Source: Mytilus galloprovincialis (lineage: Eukaryota > Mollusca > Bivalvia > Mytilida > Mytilidae). Taken from it: a stretch of 64,000 nt of DNA. Below are positions 11,262-22,844 of the stretch, in pieces (position 1 is the stretch's first letter; each line of letters begins with the position of its first letter). The stretch is taken from contig NC_134840.1 in the NCBI RefSeq assembly GCF_965363235.1, positions 96,918,416 to 96,982,415 on the forward strand. The letters are read 5' to 3'. The position numbers were made by a program, and so were the translations under genes. The notes under the pieces were generated by a model. That model did not search any database. It was not told the origin of the DNA and saw nothing but the letters and a program-made list of their open reading frames with translations.

Positions 11262-12142
11262 GGCCACATTTGAGTGAAACTAGTTCACAGATTAAGTCCG
11301 TCAGTGACAAGTATCTAAGTCATCGAGGTAAAGGTAGTTTTAAAATTGATTTTGGTAAAGAGAAGTTTACATTAGAGGCCGTTGTAACTGACCTACAAGT
11401 CGATGGTATTCTAGGTTTAGACTTCATGAAGAAAAATAAGTGTCTGATTGACGTGTCTGCTACCGTATTACACATCGATAACGTTAAGGTCCCCCTATGT
11501 GTTCAAGGTACCAAAATTAGAAATACTGATGTCCATAGAAAATCTTGTCGGTTAACATCAGACACACAGTCAAAAACGGACCGTGATTGTTTTAAGAGAG
11601 AACAAAGTCAGGTAAACCTAGTTACAAGTAAGATGTCAGACATAGGTAAAGACTTGGCTTTAAATGAGTTACAGTCAAATGACTCGGACCTTAAACTTGT
11701 TAAGCGGTGGCTGACAGAGGGTCAAAAGCCACAGTACAGTGAGGTATCAGGTAAAGGATACTCTATAAGGTCATTATGGAGTCAGTTTGGTTGTTTAGAG
11801 GTCCATGATGACGTAGTAGTTAGACGCCACGTTGACCGGGAACGGAATATTGTGAAATTACAAGCGGTAATTCCTATGTCGGAGCGCAAGCAAGTATTAG
11901 AATACTGTCATGACACAGACTATGCTGGTCACTTAGGTACGCATAAGACTCGAGAGAAGATATGTCAGTCTTACTATTGGCCTGGTATACAGTCTGATGT
12001 TAGGGCATATGTCGCTAGTTGTGCTAAGTGTTATAAGAGAAAACGCCCAATGAAAAGGAAACGTATCTCGTGGAGATTAGAGGATAATGGTCGTCACGAT
12101 AGTAAGAGACCAACTTGTATGGCTGATAATGTAAATAAGTAA
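11258..12142 (+). mobile_element. integrase zinc-binding region of the LTR element (fossil part)
   Basis: Open frame of 294 codons. Near residues 220-260 it has the HHCC integrase N-terminal zinc-binding pattern (H-L-G-T-H ... C-A-K-C) with YYWPGIQSDVRAYVASC, typical of gypsy elements. No DDE catalytic core is seen. Treated as part of the fossil element. Confidence 0.75.
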
Positions 12143-12230
12143 ATTTCGGATTATGTATAAATATTGTTGAATTAAATTGTGTAATTTTAAATGTATCATG
12201 CGGGACGCATGTAGATTGAGGCGTGGGTTA

Positions 12231-13055
12231 TGTAATGTTTATTGGTCGTTATGGTTATAAATCAAGTAGAATCTTAGTGTAACAATGTATGGTTTACGCC
12301 CGAGAAAGAGTTACACAGATTTAGACGTTTGGCGGGGAAATTAGTGGCCGGGTCGAAAGTTATAGGGGTGATCATAAGAGACTCTCTATGCTCCATAAGG
12401 GTAACATATTGAGAACACCCCTTTCAAGGAAATAGTAGTATCGACCAAGAGTATATAAGAGAGTGAGAAACGGCACTAGAGGCTGTCGGTCGGCTGTCGA
12501 TGAGCTGTCATCCTTCAACTGAGCGTACGTCGGATATATTAAGTGCTAGAAGAGCCTTGATATTCAGAGGACACCTCGTACTGGGTACAGAGTGGACGTA
12601 CACGTTGACAGGATCGACATAGCAGACTGTCCCACTCGGAGGACAGGCTGTACCAGCCCGTACTGTCTGGTAGTGACAGTTGTCCCACTCGGAGGACAAG
12701 TTGTTCCAGCCCGCACTGTCTGATAGTGACAGATTGTCCCACTCGGAGGACAAGTTGTATCAGACCTCTCTGTTTTGTATTGACAGACTGTCCCATTCGG
12801 AGGACAAGCTGTACCAGCTATACTGTCTATAAGTGACACATCGTCCCATCTTGAGGACAGGCTGGTTTATTGTATTATATTTGTATATATATAATTGTCC
12901 GTTGTTACTTTATTTCGACAAAGAGTCAGTGTGTATATTTTAGTTCATTGTGCATAACATAGATAGTTGTAGTTCTTAGTATTACCGTATTGTTTGTGGA
13001 CAACTTGGATCCAAGTATTTACTGGAACGGACGTTTGAGATATAAACACGTTACA
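12231..13055 (+). repeat. 3' LTR
   Basis: LTR of 825 bp, almost identical to the 5' copy and including the same five-unit internal tandem series (about 12623-12860). It is followed by the GTTA target duplication. Confidence 0.85.
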
Positions 13056-13154
13056 GTTATATAAACATTTACTTAGTATTAATATTCCATTAAATCTACA
13101 CTAGGAATATCGCTAAATTAAGCTTTATAGGGAATCTCTTGATGACGATTTTAA

Positions 13155-13425
13155 AATCTAGACCAGGAGCCTCTGGCCTTTGTTAAACTTGTATGTTAGT
13201 TAATTTTAGTTCATTGGTATATGTTTTGGAGTTCAGTGTGACGTCCATCATCACTGAACTAGTACACATTTTTGTTTAGGGGTTAACTGAAGCCCGCCTG
13301 AGCCCTCCGTTTCGCGGCGGGATTTTCTCGCTGTGTATTCATTTGGTGGCCTGGTGCTATTTTTTGCTTTGATCGGGTTGTTGTCTCATTCTCCATTACA
13401 CATTTCCATTCTCAATTTTATTGTA
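13155..13425 (-). repeat. dispersed repeat family A, inverted copy
   Basis: Starts ACCAGGAGCCTCTGGCC and ends CCATTCTCAATTTTATT, the reverse complement of the copies at 24286-24560 and 54366-54645. It is a very common mussel-type interspersed repeat of about 270 bp. No coding. Confidence 0.7.
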
Positions 13426-13648
13426 TCTCAAAAAAAAATATTCCTCATAAGTCAGATATTTCGTGGAAGAAAAATATTGAAGTTACGACCAAATGAGAGC
13501 AGATTTAAGAGCGCATGCCATTCACGAATGAATTGGATAATTTCTAATATTGAGATCTATTTACGCCAATTCGTTGTTTTTTTCTATAGAAAATCACAAA
13601 ATAACAGCATCGATTTCAAGTACCCCCTGATTAAAAGAGTTAACACAC
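13426..13648. other. calmodulin-like intron, unique part
   Basis: Intron between repeat A and the donor at 13648. A spurious plus-strand frame (13333-13881) runs across this and the antisense of the next exon. Confidence 0.4.
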
Positions 13649-13792
13649 CTCTGACATCAACCTCCCGAATCATCAGTTGTACTTCTTCCTCCGAAGGATT
13701 AAGGCCTAATGATCGTACTGCCTGTCCAACTTTATCATTTGCAATTTTGCCTTCATTTTTCAGATCAAATAGTGTGAAGGCTTCACGAACCT
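13649..13792 (-). CDS. calmodulin-like protein, EF-hand 1 exon
   Basis: Minus-strand exon of 144 nt between TTTTCAG and GTGTGT. It starts by completing a split Glu codon and ends in phase 1. It reads VREAFTLFDLKNEGKIANDK then VGQAVRSLGLNPSEEEVQLM and IREVDVR. This aligns with calmodulin [20 protein letters not shown]. EF-hand loop 1 is degenerate: Lys at position 3 and Lys instead of Glu at 12, so calcium binding there is doubtful. The following loop 2 is cut off after D-V-R at the splice junction. Confidence 0.8.
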
Positions 13793-14588
13793 CTGAAAAG
13801 AAAGGTTATTGCAACTTTGAAAAAGTTAACAGACTTTGTCATTGTGGATCTAACCTGCATTTTTTAAATATAATTAAGTAAAATACATCTATAAAAATGA
13901 AAATAAATATGCAACTGATTCCCAAAACCGCTGCCGAATTTATTTTATCCATTATATTAATTACCAGCGGCAAATATTACACGATCTTCGGAACTACAAT
14001 TGAAGATATCCTGTGCTGTTATAGACTATCAAGCAGTGTTGAATTATCTACGTGCTTTTCACAAGGTACCACTGCGCAGGAATACATGCCATCCTACTTG
14101 ACAGATTGTTTTCCGCAAAGTTTCTAAAATTCTATCCAATCTTGCAGCGTTTACACTTCCACATAAATACAGAAAATACCAATTTTGAAGTATTTGGTTA
14201 AACATGGCTGTGCTTCAAACCAAGGAACCCTCTCCCTTTTCCCCATCTCGTACTCATGGCGAGACGGGTATGCAACTAAGAAACCATTCAGTCTCTTACG
14301 ATTATGAGCCATTTGAAACTAATATAAACGAAATGAAACAGGCCAATTTACTCATTTAATATGTATTAATTTGTACAGAGAACTTGATATAGAAATGCAC
14401 GAATCTCCAGGAAAAGTTCAAATTAGTGGCAAAAATATAGCATATGAAATAGGTTTCATCAAATTCAAGATAGTGTATATATGGTACTTTTTTTTTTGAA
14501 AAAGTAGTTGTTATTAACTTGTGTGACCTCTGTTTCGAACATCTATATATAGTGGGTTGAAAAAACTATCACTGTTTTAAATTCCTAC
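13793..14588. other. calmodulin-like intron, nothing recognised
   Basis: Intron sequence with no repeat or conserved block that I can identify. The small frame at 13897-14127 has no support. Confidence 0.4.
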
Positions 14589-14619
14589 CTTTTAATTGTT
14601 CATCGGAAAGTTTATCACC
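14589..14619 (-). CDS. calmodulin-like protein, N-terminal exon
   Basis: Minus-strand exon of 31 nt between TTTTGCAG and GTAGGA, reading GDKLSDEQLK and ending in phase 1. This matches the calmodulin start ADQLTEEQIAE directly after Met. The intron after the initiator Met and another soon after residue 10 agree with the gene layout known for calmodulins. Confidence 0.75.
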
Positions 14620-15947
14620 CTGCAAAAGTCAAGATTTTTTATATACTATTCTTCAATTTAGAATGATACATTGAAATTAATTAAAGACATAAACACTGAC
14701 GTAGGAATCAGGGTTAAGGCCGGGTCCAACTATATATCCCCTTTCAAAATTAGAGGAGGAGAAAACTTTGTTACTATACTACTGCTTGATAATAGTTGTG
14801 ATCTATATATTTTAATTTGGAGTGTATCTATTCATGTTAATGCTTATTTTGATCGTGTTGTATTTTGTATTGTACTTGTTTTGGACTCGAATTGTATGGT
14901 CTTTATCACCAGGAGTGTGTTTCATTTGGATTCAGACATTTCTCGATTTGTCGAATTTATTTCGGTAGAATTTCACTTTTTTCCTTCTAAGTGGAACATG
15001 CAAATACAGGGGAAATTGTTATTATATCGTTTTATCCTTCAGGTATTTTTCTACATTGTAGCTTAAGGGGTGCAAAATATAAAGGATCCTATCTTATATA
15101 GCATGCATATTCACCTGATAAAGATTTTATATTAAAAAATGTTGGTATTTATCACTTACATACATATATGATTGTTATGTCAATATCCAGTATCCGTTTT
15201 ATCTTAAATGTTCTTGATAAACTGATGTCCTTAAATATACAATATTCGTATACAGTGTCGGAAAATAATGAAATTTATTTGACGACCTTTAGAAATAGCC
15301 TAAGAAAAAACAAGGCTCTCCGAGCTTTTCATTCTCCTGTTTCGTAGCAAGTACAAATGCATTTTATATTTTTCGATATATATTCGATTGCAGAATAGAT
15401 ATAAATAAAAATCAAGTAAAACAATCTGGACATAGATAGATTCAGAAAAAAAATCCATATACATTTGTATCATAATTTATTTCTATCCCTTATAGTGTGG
15501 AGACCTTACATGAAACATTGTCACGTATATCACCTGAGATCTCTTGGATATACTAGACATTTATGAGGGTCTTCAAGAAGTCTCTACAATTCTGTGTTCT
15601 TTATTTTCTTATTCAATATCCCTCAATTCTATATATTTTTGCCAATTATTCTCTTTTTCTATTAAATGTTTTTCTATGTTGTTGGCCTACTATATATGTA
15701 GTATAAGTCCATTATTCTCATTCATTATGTTATGATTTACTTTGCGTCAAAACTTGTTCATTCCATATTCCGTAGATTTTAACTATCTTTAACATGTTTA
15801 ATACAAACATGGAAGGATCTGAACCCTCTTCTTCCAAAGTGAACGTCGAGTCTCACCCTTTTATTTGTGGACCCTTCGCTTAAAGGGCTTTCTCTTTTTG
15901 GAAATCATGGATTCATCCGCTTGTTGAAAAATTGAAATTATACATAC
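14620..15947. other. putative first intron of the calmodulin-like gene
   Basis: Contains a 131-codon plus-strand frame (14671-15066) without recognisable motifs. TTAAGGCCGGGTCCAACTATA near 14713 looks like a possible repeat end, but I found no partner. No other feature. Confidence 0.35.
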
Positions 15948-15950
15948 CAT
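15948..15950 (-). CDS. candidate ATG-only first coding exon, calmodulin-like gene
   Basis: On the minus strand CCAGGTGTCATG is followed directly by GTATGT, a strong donor. Calmodulin genes commonly have an intron just after the start codon, and joining gives M-GDKLSDEQLKEVREAFTLFD. Phase 0 fits. It is the best ATG-GT site I saw upstream, but it is a three-base exon and needs transcript support. Confidence 0.4.
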
Positions 15951-16829
15951 GACACCTGGTCTATCAACATATATCTAATCCTGAAATGTACCGAAACACA
16001 CCGAGTGAATTCCACACAATTAAAATGTGCATTGTGATATTCATATCAGACACCGATTTAGTTAAATAATGTACGTATATCTAAACTTATACAACTTAAC
16101 TTAATGTATTACAGATATTGATGACCAGTTTTTGTAATCAGCATTGCTCAGGTATACCTTAGACATGTTAGAAGCACTTTTCCATCAACTAAATAGTTTA
16201 TTGCAAAATATGGATTGTATGCTGTACCAGTATGCAATAAACATGCAGATAACATGCAGATGCATAAGATTGGGTGTAAACGATTGAAGCCATGTATAAA
16301 TTACAGATAGCTTATATCTAATATTGTCTTCGTTTTTACTTTCCGTAGTAAATTAACATTATTTATGATTGTAGGTATTCCTTTTGAAATATGAGTTCAT
16401 ATGAATGAATAATAGTTATATTAAGTATTTATTGTACAATGAAAAAAGGAAATCTTACCTGTTCGACTTATAGCAGAGCTTTATCCATTAATATCTTGAC
16501 AATGATAACCAGAGACAGATAGCCATGGTCAAAGTTCATTAACTGATACAGGGATGTAAAACTGTAATGTGTAACAGTTTTATCAATTTCCTTCTCCATA
16601 TTTTGTTTGATTTTTACATAGAAGCACATCTGATACTTATCAAAAGCTAATGGTTTTGCTGGGTACGTGTTGGAGACGCTGCACAGAAAAATGATTCCGT
16701 GCCACAATCGTTATATTGAAGATGGAGTGTCCTTTGAAAAACTCCGTATAATTCTAGTCCCAGTTGCCGTCTGATAAAATGGACCCTTTTTACCCTTCAA
16801 CACAACAATGTGAAATCTGCAAATTTGTG

Positions 16830-16927
16830 GAAGATGGGTTCTTCCCTCGACGGGATTCGAACTAATGTAATGGGATGTCGAGACAACTCCACTGTGTCCA
16901 GCGCTGTACACCACTCGACCACCTAGA
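16830..16927 (-). repeat. tRNA-derived SINE head
   Basis: The minus strand reads GTCTAGGTGGTCGAGTGG, with an A-box-like TGGTCGAGTGG. About 60 nt later comes GTTCGAATCCCGTCGAGGGA with a B box (GTTCGAATC). The cloverleaf is not intact and the sequence runs on into a body toward 16700, so this is a SINE rather than a working tRNA gene. Confidence 0.6.
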
Positions 16928-17155
16928 CTGAACTAAAAATTCAGCTTTATGAACCCTAGTGTTACCTTTCCTCGTCATTAGAATCTAGAGTTGTATACCA
17001 CAGTACATACTATATTAGGCATGAAGATGGAATAGATTGCAGATTAGCTATATTATCTATCGTAAAATTTGTGAATTATCGTAAAAAAAACTAAGATGCA
17101 GTAACAGACTGAATAATTATTTGATAAAAAATAAGTTCGTCTAAACAAGTATCAA

Positions 17156-17311
17156 CAGTGGCGGATCCAGAAATGTTCATAAGTGGGGGCCCACTGACTG
17201 ACCTAAGAGGGGGCCCGCTCCAGTCACGCTTCAGTAATTCCCTATATAAGCAACCAAATTTTTTCCCAAAAGGGGGGCCCGGGCCCCCTTGCCCCCCTAA
17301 ATCCGCCTCTG
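17156..17311 (+). mobile_element. GGCGGATCC MITE, copy 1
   Basis: Begins CAGTGGCGGATCCAG and ends TAAATCCGCCTCTG as an imperfect inverted repeat. The body is G/C-run rich (GGGGGCCC) with TATATAAGCAACCAAATTTT. The same family occurs inverted at 18258-18412 and again at 59480-59630. Frames across it are not genes. Confidence 0.75.
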
Positions 17312-18257
17312 AATTCAACTCTACGACAAATCCATACATTGCATGGACCACCAGAGGTATTTAAATAGAAGTTTATGTGGATGACGATAAAATGTACGCT
17401 TTCTTTCAGAAGATAAAAAAATCGACTGATTTTGACGAATCACATTAAATCATTTCCAAAAAATGACGGTAACGATAATTATTTGAGACTTCTGACGAAT
17501 CACGATAAGGATATTTTGACGAATCACGGTAAAATTTAAACCAATTAGACGCTAACGGTAGCCGAAAATGCCCCCTCGAAATGACGCCTGCCGGTAAAGG
17601 ACATTTACTACCCTCGTATATCATGTACAGCGCAGACAAGGAAAAAAATATGTAAGTCTAAAGATTTGCACAATGATACTAATATAAGATTTTTTTTATC
17701 TTTATTATGGTAATATACGAAGATGATGTTTAAGGTGGTATGGGTGTCTTTCGCCATCTTGGATTGTAAAAAAAACCAGATAACCTAAGGTCCAGATTTT
17801 CAATTGAGTTAGCAAAATTTGCATGCAGGAATGCAGATGACTAATGTGAATATCATCTTAAAGAACAGAATATATATTATTATAACTTGTAAATATTAAT
17901 GCTGGTAAAAGTGTAGATTATTTTTATTTGATTCTTAATTTTTTGAAATTGGCATTTTAAGGGTAACTCTGAAATAGTGCATTTTCTGATGGAATCTACA
18001 TGGCATTTTGCAATTTTGTTTTCTAATGTACGGTAACCCAAGGAGGTTATATGAGAAGGAGAGAGGACGAAAGACGATAATTACACATAAAATGTTACCG
18101 CCTTTTCGGAAAGTGGGTGTTAATTAGTTGAGATCGATTCGGTCGCAGAGGGAGAGTATATATATGTCCTAATTACACATCCGAGTAAAAACGGAAACAC
18201 CTGAAATGTTATAAACCGACCAAGATCTGAGAATTTGATGTAGAAATACTTTGCATA
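17312..18257. other. between two inverted MITE copies
   Basis: Upstream spacer of the calmodulin-like gene. It holds TTAAGGTGGTATGGGTGTC at 17731, which looks like one end of a TTAA-type element whose other end I did not find. Nothing else assigned. Confidence 0.35.
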
Positions 18258-18412
18258 CAGAGGTGGATTTAGGGGGGGCAAGGGGGCCCGGGCCCCCCTT
18301 TTTGGGAAAAAAATTGGTTGCTTATATAGGGAATCATTGAAGCGTGACTGGAGCGGGCCCCCTCTTAGGTCAGTCAGGGGCCCCCACTTGTAAATTTCTG
18401 GATCCGCCACTG
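18258..18412 (-). mobile_element. GGCGGATCC MITE, copy 2 (inverted)
   Basis: Reverse-orientation copy of the 17156 element, ending GGATCCGCCACTG. Flanks GCATA and GCATC suggest a target duplication with one change. Confidence 0.75.
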
Positions 18413-18799
18413 GCATCTGCAAGACGAACGACTTGACCGACCTGATTTGATTCGTAACGGCTTACTATGTATGGGATTAAAATTAATCACATAAAACTTT
18501 CACAAAAATATGTAGGAGAAATGTCCGAAAATAAAAGATGGACACACATCTTCTGTTTTATATATATCGTTATTAACAAATTGCCATCGGCTTTTCAATT
18601 GCTTTTACTATTTCAAGTCTATAAGAGTCAATTATAATTATGACATTCTTCCTTCGCTTGGGGAACATTACTGAAATGTGTCACCATTTTACACCTAGCT
18701 TTATATCGTTTTAAGTATATTGACAAATATAATACTTCCCGTGTTAAAATTTGCAAAAGAATTATCACAAATCCCGTCAATAAGAGACCGTTGTATTTG

Positions 18800-19360
18800 T
18801 ATCTTAATTTAACTTGTTTTTCGGTTCATGATGAAACTGTCGTTTGGCCAATCATGGTTAAGTTTACAAAATCGACGGCAGGTGCTCGATGGCGGTCTCC
18901 GATGTAAACAAAACATGCCTGAACTGATCGATCGACAATAATCTTTTGTCCGTAGCATCCTAAAAACCTTTGCCCAAACTAAACATATTAAAATATGAAT
19001 CTTAAATTGAAATTTGATTTTTATCTATGATAAATTTAAATTTTACTCATGTCTGTGTTTAAATGAATTAAATACGGGTTTTTCAAATTAATTTTTTTTA
19101 CTGTCATGGATATAAATTTCTAATTAAGATATAGATATGATTAATGACATTTTACCTATAGTCTGTAATTAGATTGATTAATTAGAGAGTAAGGTGTGAA
19201 TTGTATATTTAATTAATCCTATTGATTGTTAATTAAGTTTATGACAATTATCTGATCAATGTTTGTTACTGAACTGCCACCATACGTGAACAAGATCGGG
19301 CATGCAAGATTCAACAATTTGTAGTGACGAGACGGTGTACAAAATTGAAGGTGGGATTTA
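18800..19360. promoter_or_regulatory. possible shared promoter / 5' region of CEP128
   Basis: The interval between the divergent calmodulin-like and CEP128 genes has a local rise in GC, a CCAAT box (GGCCAATCATGG near 18846) and CG-containing stretches (AATCGACGGCAGGTGCTCGA). A non-coding first exon could end at TTGAAG|GTGGGA near 19351. CEP128 needs a 5' UTR exon because exon 20890 has a splice acceptor. All inference. Confidence 0.3.
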
Positions 19361-20889
19361 GAATATTATTATCTATGAACATATACTGATTTCGGGATGT
19401 AGTTATCATGTTTGTTGCATTTAGTTGACTTTGGATACAATTTTACTGTTTTATGGTGCCTAATTTGGAGAAAATATATGAAATATATAGGTAAGGAAAT
19501 GAAAATAAAGTTATACACCATTATATTTGATGATGTACATTTATATAATGACTGTTATATTCAAACCATAGTGTAGAATTTAGATTTTAAAGCTGCAAAA
19601 TAAACAAATGATAAAGACAAATGAATTCTTTCTACATGTACTAGTATAATGGATATCCAGGAATGGCTAGCATGGAATGTAAACAAAAGAATGTTACCAG
19701 GATGCCTTACAATGTCTTGGTGATGGTTTGAATGAAACTTTGGTTTTCTAGGTGGAATTATCTTAAAAACATGATATATGTACATGATGTATGCAAAGCA
19801 TCACAGAATAATTTTTTTTTTTAATATTGGAGATGGTTGAAACATGTACATGCAATAGTAAACATGTATAAGTTGACCTGATTAATTTTCACATGTCTTG
19901 TAGTCATATTTGATACACATTTCCTATCTAAAATTTGTAAACAGGCAATACTAGGACATATTCAGTCTTTAGTACATTGTATGTACTATTAACATTTGTG
20001 TTAGTAGAAATAGTTCCATGAAAACTGACAATGCATGAAGGCTTCGAAATTTTTTCATTCTGATCTCGAGGTCTATATGTTTATTATTTATTTGTGGTAT
20101 TTCTAGTCCTGAATCTACATGCACATGTACATGTACCTAATTAAAAAAGAAAGATGGACAAAAAGGTGTTCCTCCACTATTCACTGTTTGATTTTCAAAA
20201 TCTGAGTATGAAACAAGACCTCAAATAATCCAAGTAAAATGAAAAAAAAAAAACAAGTAGATCTTGGTCACAGCCTAAAGTTCAACTATATTATTAAACA
20301 TGTTGAACGTAAGATGGCTCCATAGCCTTGATACATGTACATTTTCTAATAAAAGCTTAAGCCCATATTGCTAAGATGTATACAATATGTAATAATCAGT
20401 TTATGAATACAAAATGTCCCAAAAACATAATAGTAATATTAAAACCTTTACACCAAAAATTAAAGAAATATGTCCAAAAAATGTGTGATTTCTGGATTTT
20501 GAAAAGCATCATTAAAAATGTCATGTACATTGTATGTAGGGTACTGGTACATCATGTTTAAAAATATCTAGTGAAGATGTCCATTTGTACAATGCAGTTT
20601 CCTCTGTCTTGACGAATAATATTCTCTCCTGGCTCTTTAAGTATAAGTTGTTATAAATTTAATTTGAATAATATTCATGATATTCACAAAATTTCACATG
20701 ACATTTTAGAAGCAAATCTCACTTAAAAAATGTAGTTGAAACACTATGTTTCTCATTGTTGATGGTTTAATCAACAAAAAATATGTCAACAGTTATATTT
20801 GTCTAAATACATTACATGCTAATTGTTCCAACATACATGTATATTTAAGACCTAATACATAATTTACATTTTTATTGTTTTGCTTACAG
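19361..20889. other. probable 5' UTR intron of CEP128
   Basis: AT-rich sequence with scattered ACATGTACATGT-type short repeats. No exon or known element recognised. Confidence 0.35.
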
Positions 20890-20957
20890 ATTTGATATGA
20901 ACCACAGAATGACATAAAATGGATGACAGAGTTCACAGATTAACAGATAATTTACAG
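20890..20957 (+). CDS. CEP128: CEP128 exon 1 (start codon)
   Basis: Follows a TGCTTACAG acceptor. ATG at 20919 begins MDDRVHRLTDNLQ, residues 1-13. An in-frame TGA at 20910 makes this the likely first Met. LTDNLQ joins GTTRNLR in the next exon, as LQDTSRNLR does in vertebrates. Ends in phase 0. Confidence 0.8.
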
Positions 20958-21981
20958 GTATAATCTAGGTCATTTTCATAAATATACAGGTACATATTAC
21001 TAAATATACATATAGAAACATATAATTAGATAAAGGAACAAGCAATTGCCACTCATACCACATCTTCCTACATGTATATCTAAGAATTGTTTCAACAAAA
21101 ACTTCAGTACATATTAAATTGGTGTTCCTACAATGTCCTATGTGCATTTGATAAGGAATGCAAGATGCATGTGCTTCTGTAATATCCATAAAAAGACCCA
21201 AAAAAATGGTAGAATAAAGATAATAATATTTCACTCTGTTCATGACAACTTTGATTTATAACCTGGATTCAGAAGAACCTCAATTAAGTTAAAGTTACTC
21301 CAACTCAAACTTACAAAGAATTAAGAAATAAGGATTTTAAAACATTTTAAAGACCTTCCTGTAACTTTTATGATACATAATAACAATGAAATTATGAAAG
21401 CAATGCAGTATTTAATACATTTATACATGTACAACAATGTAGATACGCTTTTTCTCCAGTACTCTTTGGACAAATTTTCTGCATAAAAGTAACATGAATT
21501 TCTTTTCTCTCACATCTACTTGTAAGTTAGGTCATTTAGGTAGGGTGATTGAATCCATTGTTGTTTCCAATTCTTCTTTTAACTTTAAATCAGTGAGATT
21601 TGGTGTTAGATGTAAAAAAGTATAACAAAAATCCCTAACCCCCAATGTAAATTTTTAATCCACCAAAAAAACGAGTGGAAAACAATTGTCATATTCCTGA
21701 GAAAGAAAATGGTCGGTTTAACCTGGTTTTATAGCTACATTTAGCTAAACCTCTCACTTGTAGGTCAATTCTTTGATATCAGTTTATTTAGAAATTTTGA
21801 AAACTGGGATCACTTTTTCATAGACATTTAACTGATAGTACTGACACAAAAATGGACCACCACAGACCTCACATCTGCATTTATTTTTTGTTTCATTGGT
21901 TCCCTACTTACAACAGAATTAATTTCTGGTTATGATATTTAAGCATCATATAGTCACATACTCAATTTATAAATTATTGAG

Positions 21982-22058
21982 GAACATTTGTGCAATTATT
22001 TACCATTTACAAATTGTAATTTACAATTTATAAATGGTAAATAATTGCACAAATGTTC
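21982..22058. repeat. near-perfect 77-bp palindrome
   Basis: Arms of 38 bp (GAACATTTGTGCAATTATTT...) around a single central base, with one mismatch. Transcribed, it forms a stem with almost no loop. It may be a minimal foldback MITE, but no target duplication is clear. Confidence 0.9.
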
Positions 22059-22844
22059 ACAGTAATACCTTTTCCTTGAATGTTACCGAGCAAATTATAG
22101 CTATTCCCAGGTTTATACTTACATGATCAGCAAGGCAGTTGCCACATATGGAGCAGAATCTGCTTATCCTTAGGGACCACCTGATTTTTTTGGGTTCATG
22201 TTTTATCGGTCCTAAGCTTTCCATATGTTGTGTTTTTTTAGACTTTTTAGACTTTTTTGTCATTTTGTTTTTTACATGGTATAATGGTATTGTCAGTTAG
22301 TTTTAGACTTATAAAAAGTTGATTGTTGCAATGATATCTTCCACCTCTCTTTTTTAGCATTTCTTATTTGTCTGAACAAGTAAAATCCCCCATGTCAACC
22401 CCCACCATAAATGGGAAAAAAAGATGAATTTAATATATGACAGGTTTAGTTTGCTTTCTCACCTTACATGTATGAGTTATGAATGCAACTAAATGTTTCT
22501 TCTAATATCATGATTATATACTGGATTGAATATATTTTTCAAAGATTATTTTCAGTAAGAGTTTCCCTTTAACATGTTTAAAACTAGCTTTTAACTTAAA
22601 TTAAATAAAGTGCATCTATTGATCATACATACCTGTCTTTAATTTATGGGAAGAGATAAAACTTTAATATTAGATATTTATTTCAGAGACTCTGAAATAT
22701 TCTGAGAAATTATTTAATTTTTTGCCAATATAAATATATATGGCATATACATGTAGCTCTGAACCTCTCAAGAACACACAATATGTGTGAGGAACATTTT
22801 GAATTAAATTGAATAAATTGTGTTTTCTAATATAGTTCACCCCA

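Larger units (their letters stand above)
8966..13055 (+). mobile_element. Ty3/gypsy-type LTR retrotransposon, fossil
   Basis: Insertion of about 4.1 kb in the long intron of the calmodulin-like gene, antisense to it. It has two LTRs that start TGTAATG and end CGTTACA, flanked by a 4-bp GTTA target duplication (8962-8965 and 13056-13059). Parts recognised are a Gag-like protein with CCHC zinc knuckle, a DTGA retropepsin motif and an integrase HHCC zinc-binding segment. Reverse transcriptase, RNase H and the integrase catalytic core are not recognisable, so it is broken and non-autonomous, with at least one or two breaks. The LTRs differ by only a handful of changes, so it is young. Confidence 0.85.

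Noticed and set aside
13333-13881. 182-codon plus-strand ORF
   Set aside because: It is antisense to a calmodulin-like exon and runs into a dispersed repeat.
14671-15066. 131-codon plus-strand ORF
   Set aside because: Hydrophobic, low-complexity composition of AT-rich DNA with no family resemblance. It lies in the probable first intron of the calmodulin-like gene.
16830-16927. Functional tRNA gene on the minus strand
   Set aside because: A and B boxes are present, but the acceptor stem does not pair and the transcript continues as a SINE body.
17091-18422. Gly/Pro-rich ORFs (GGPGPPCPPKSA...) over the GGCGGATCC repeats
   Set aside because: They translate the G/C runs of a MITE present three times in the window.
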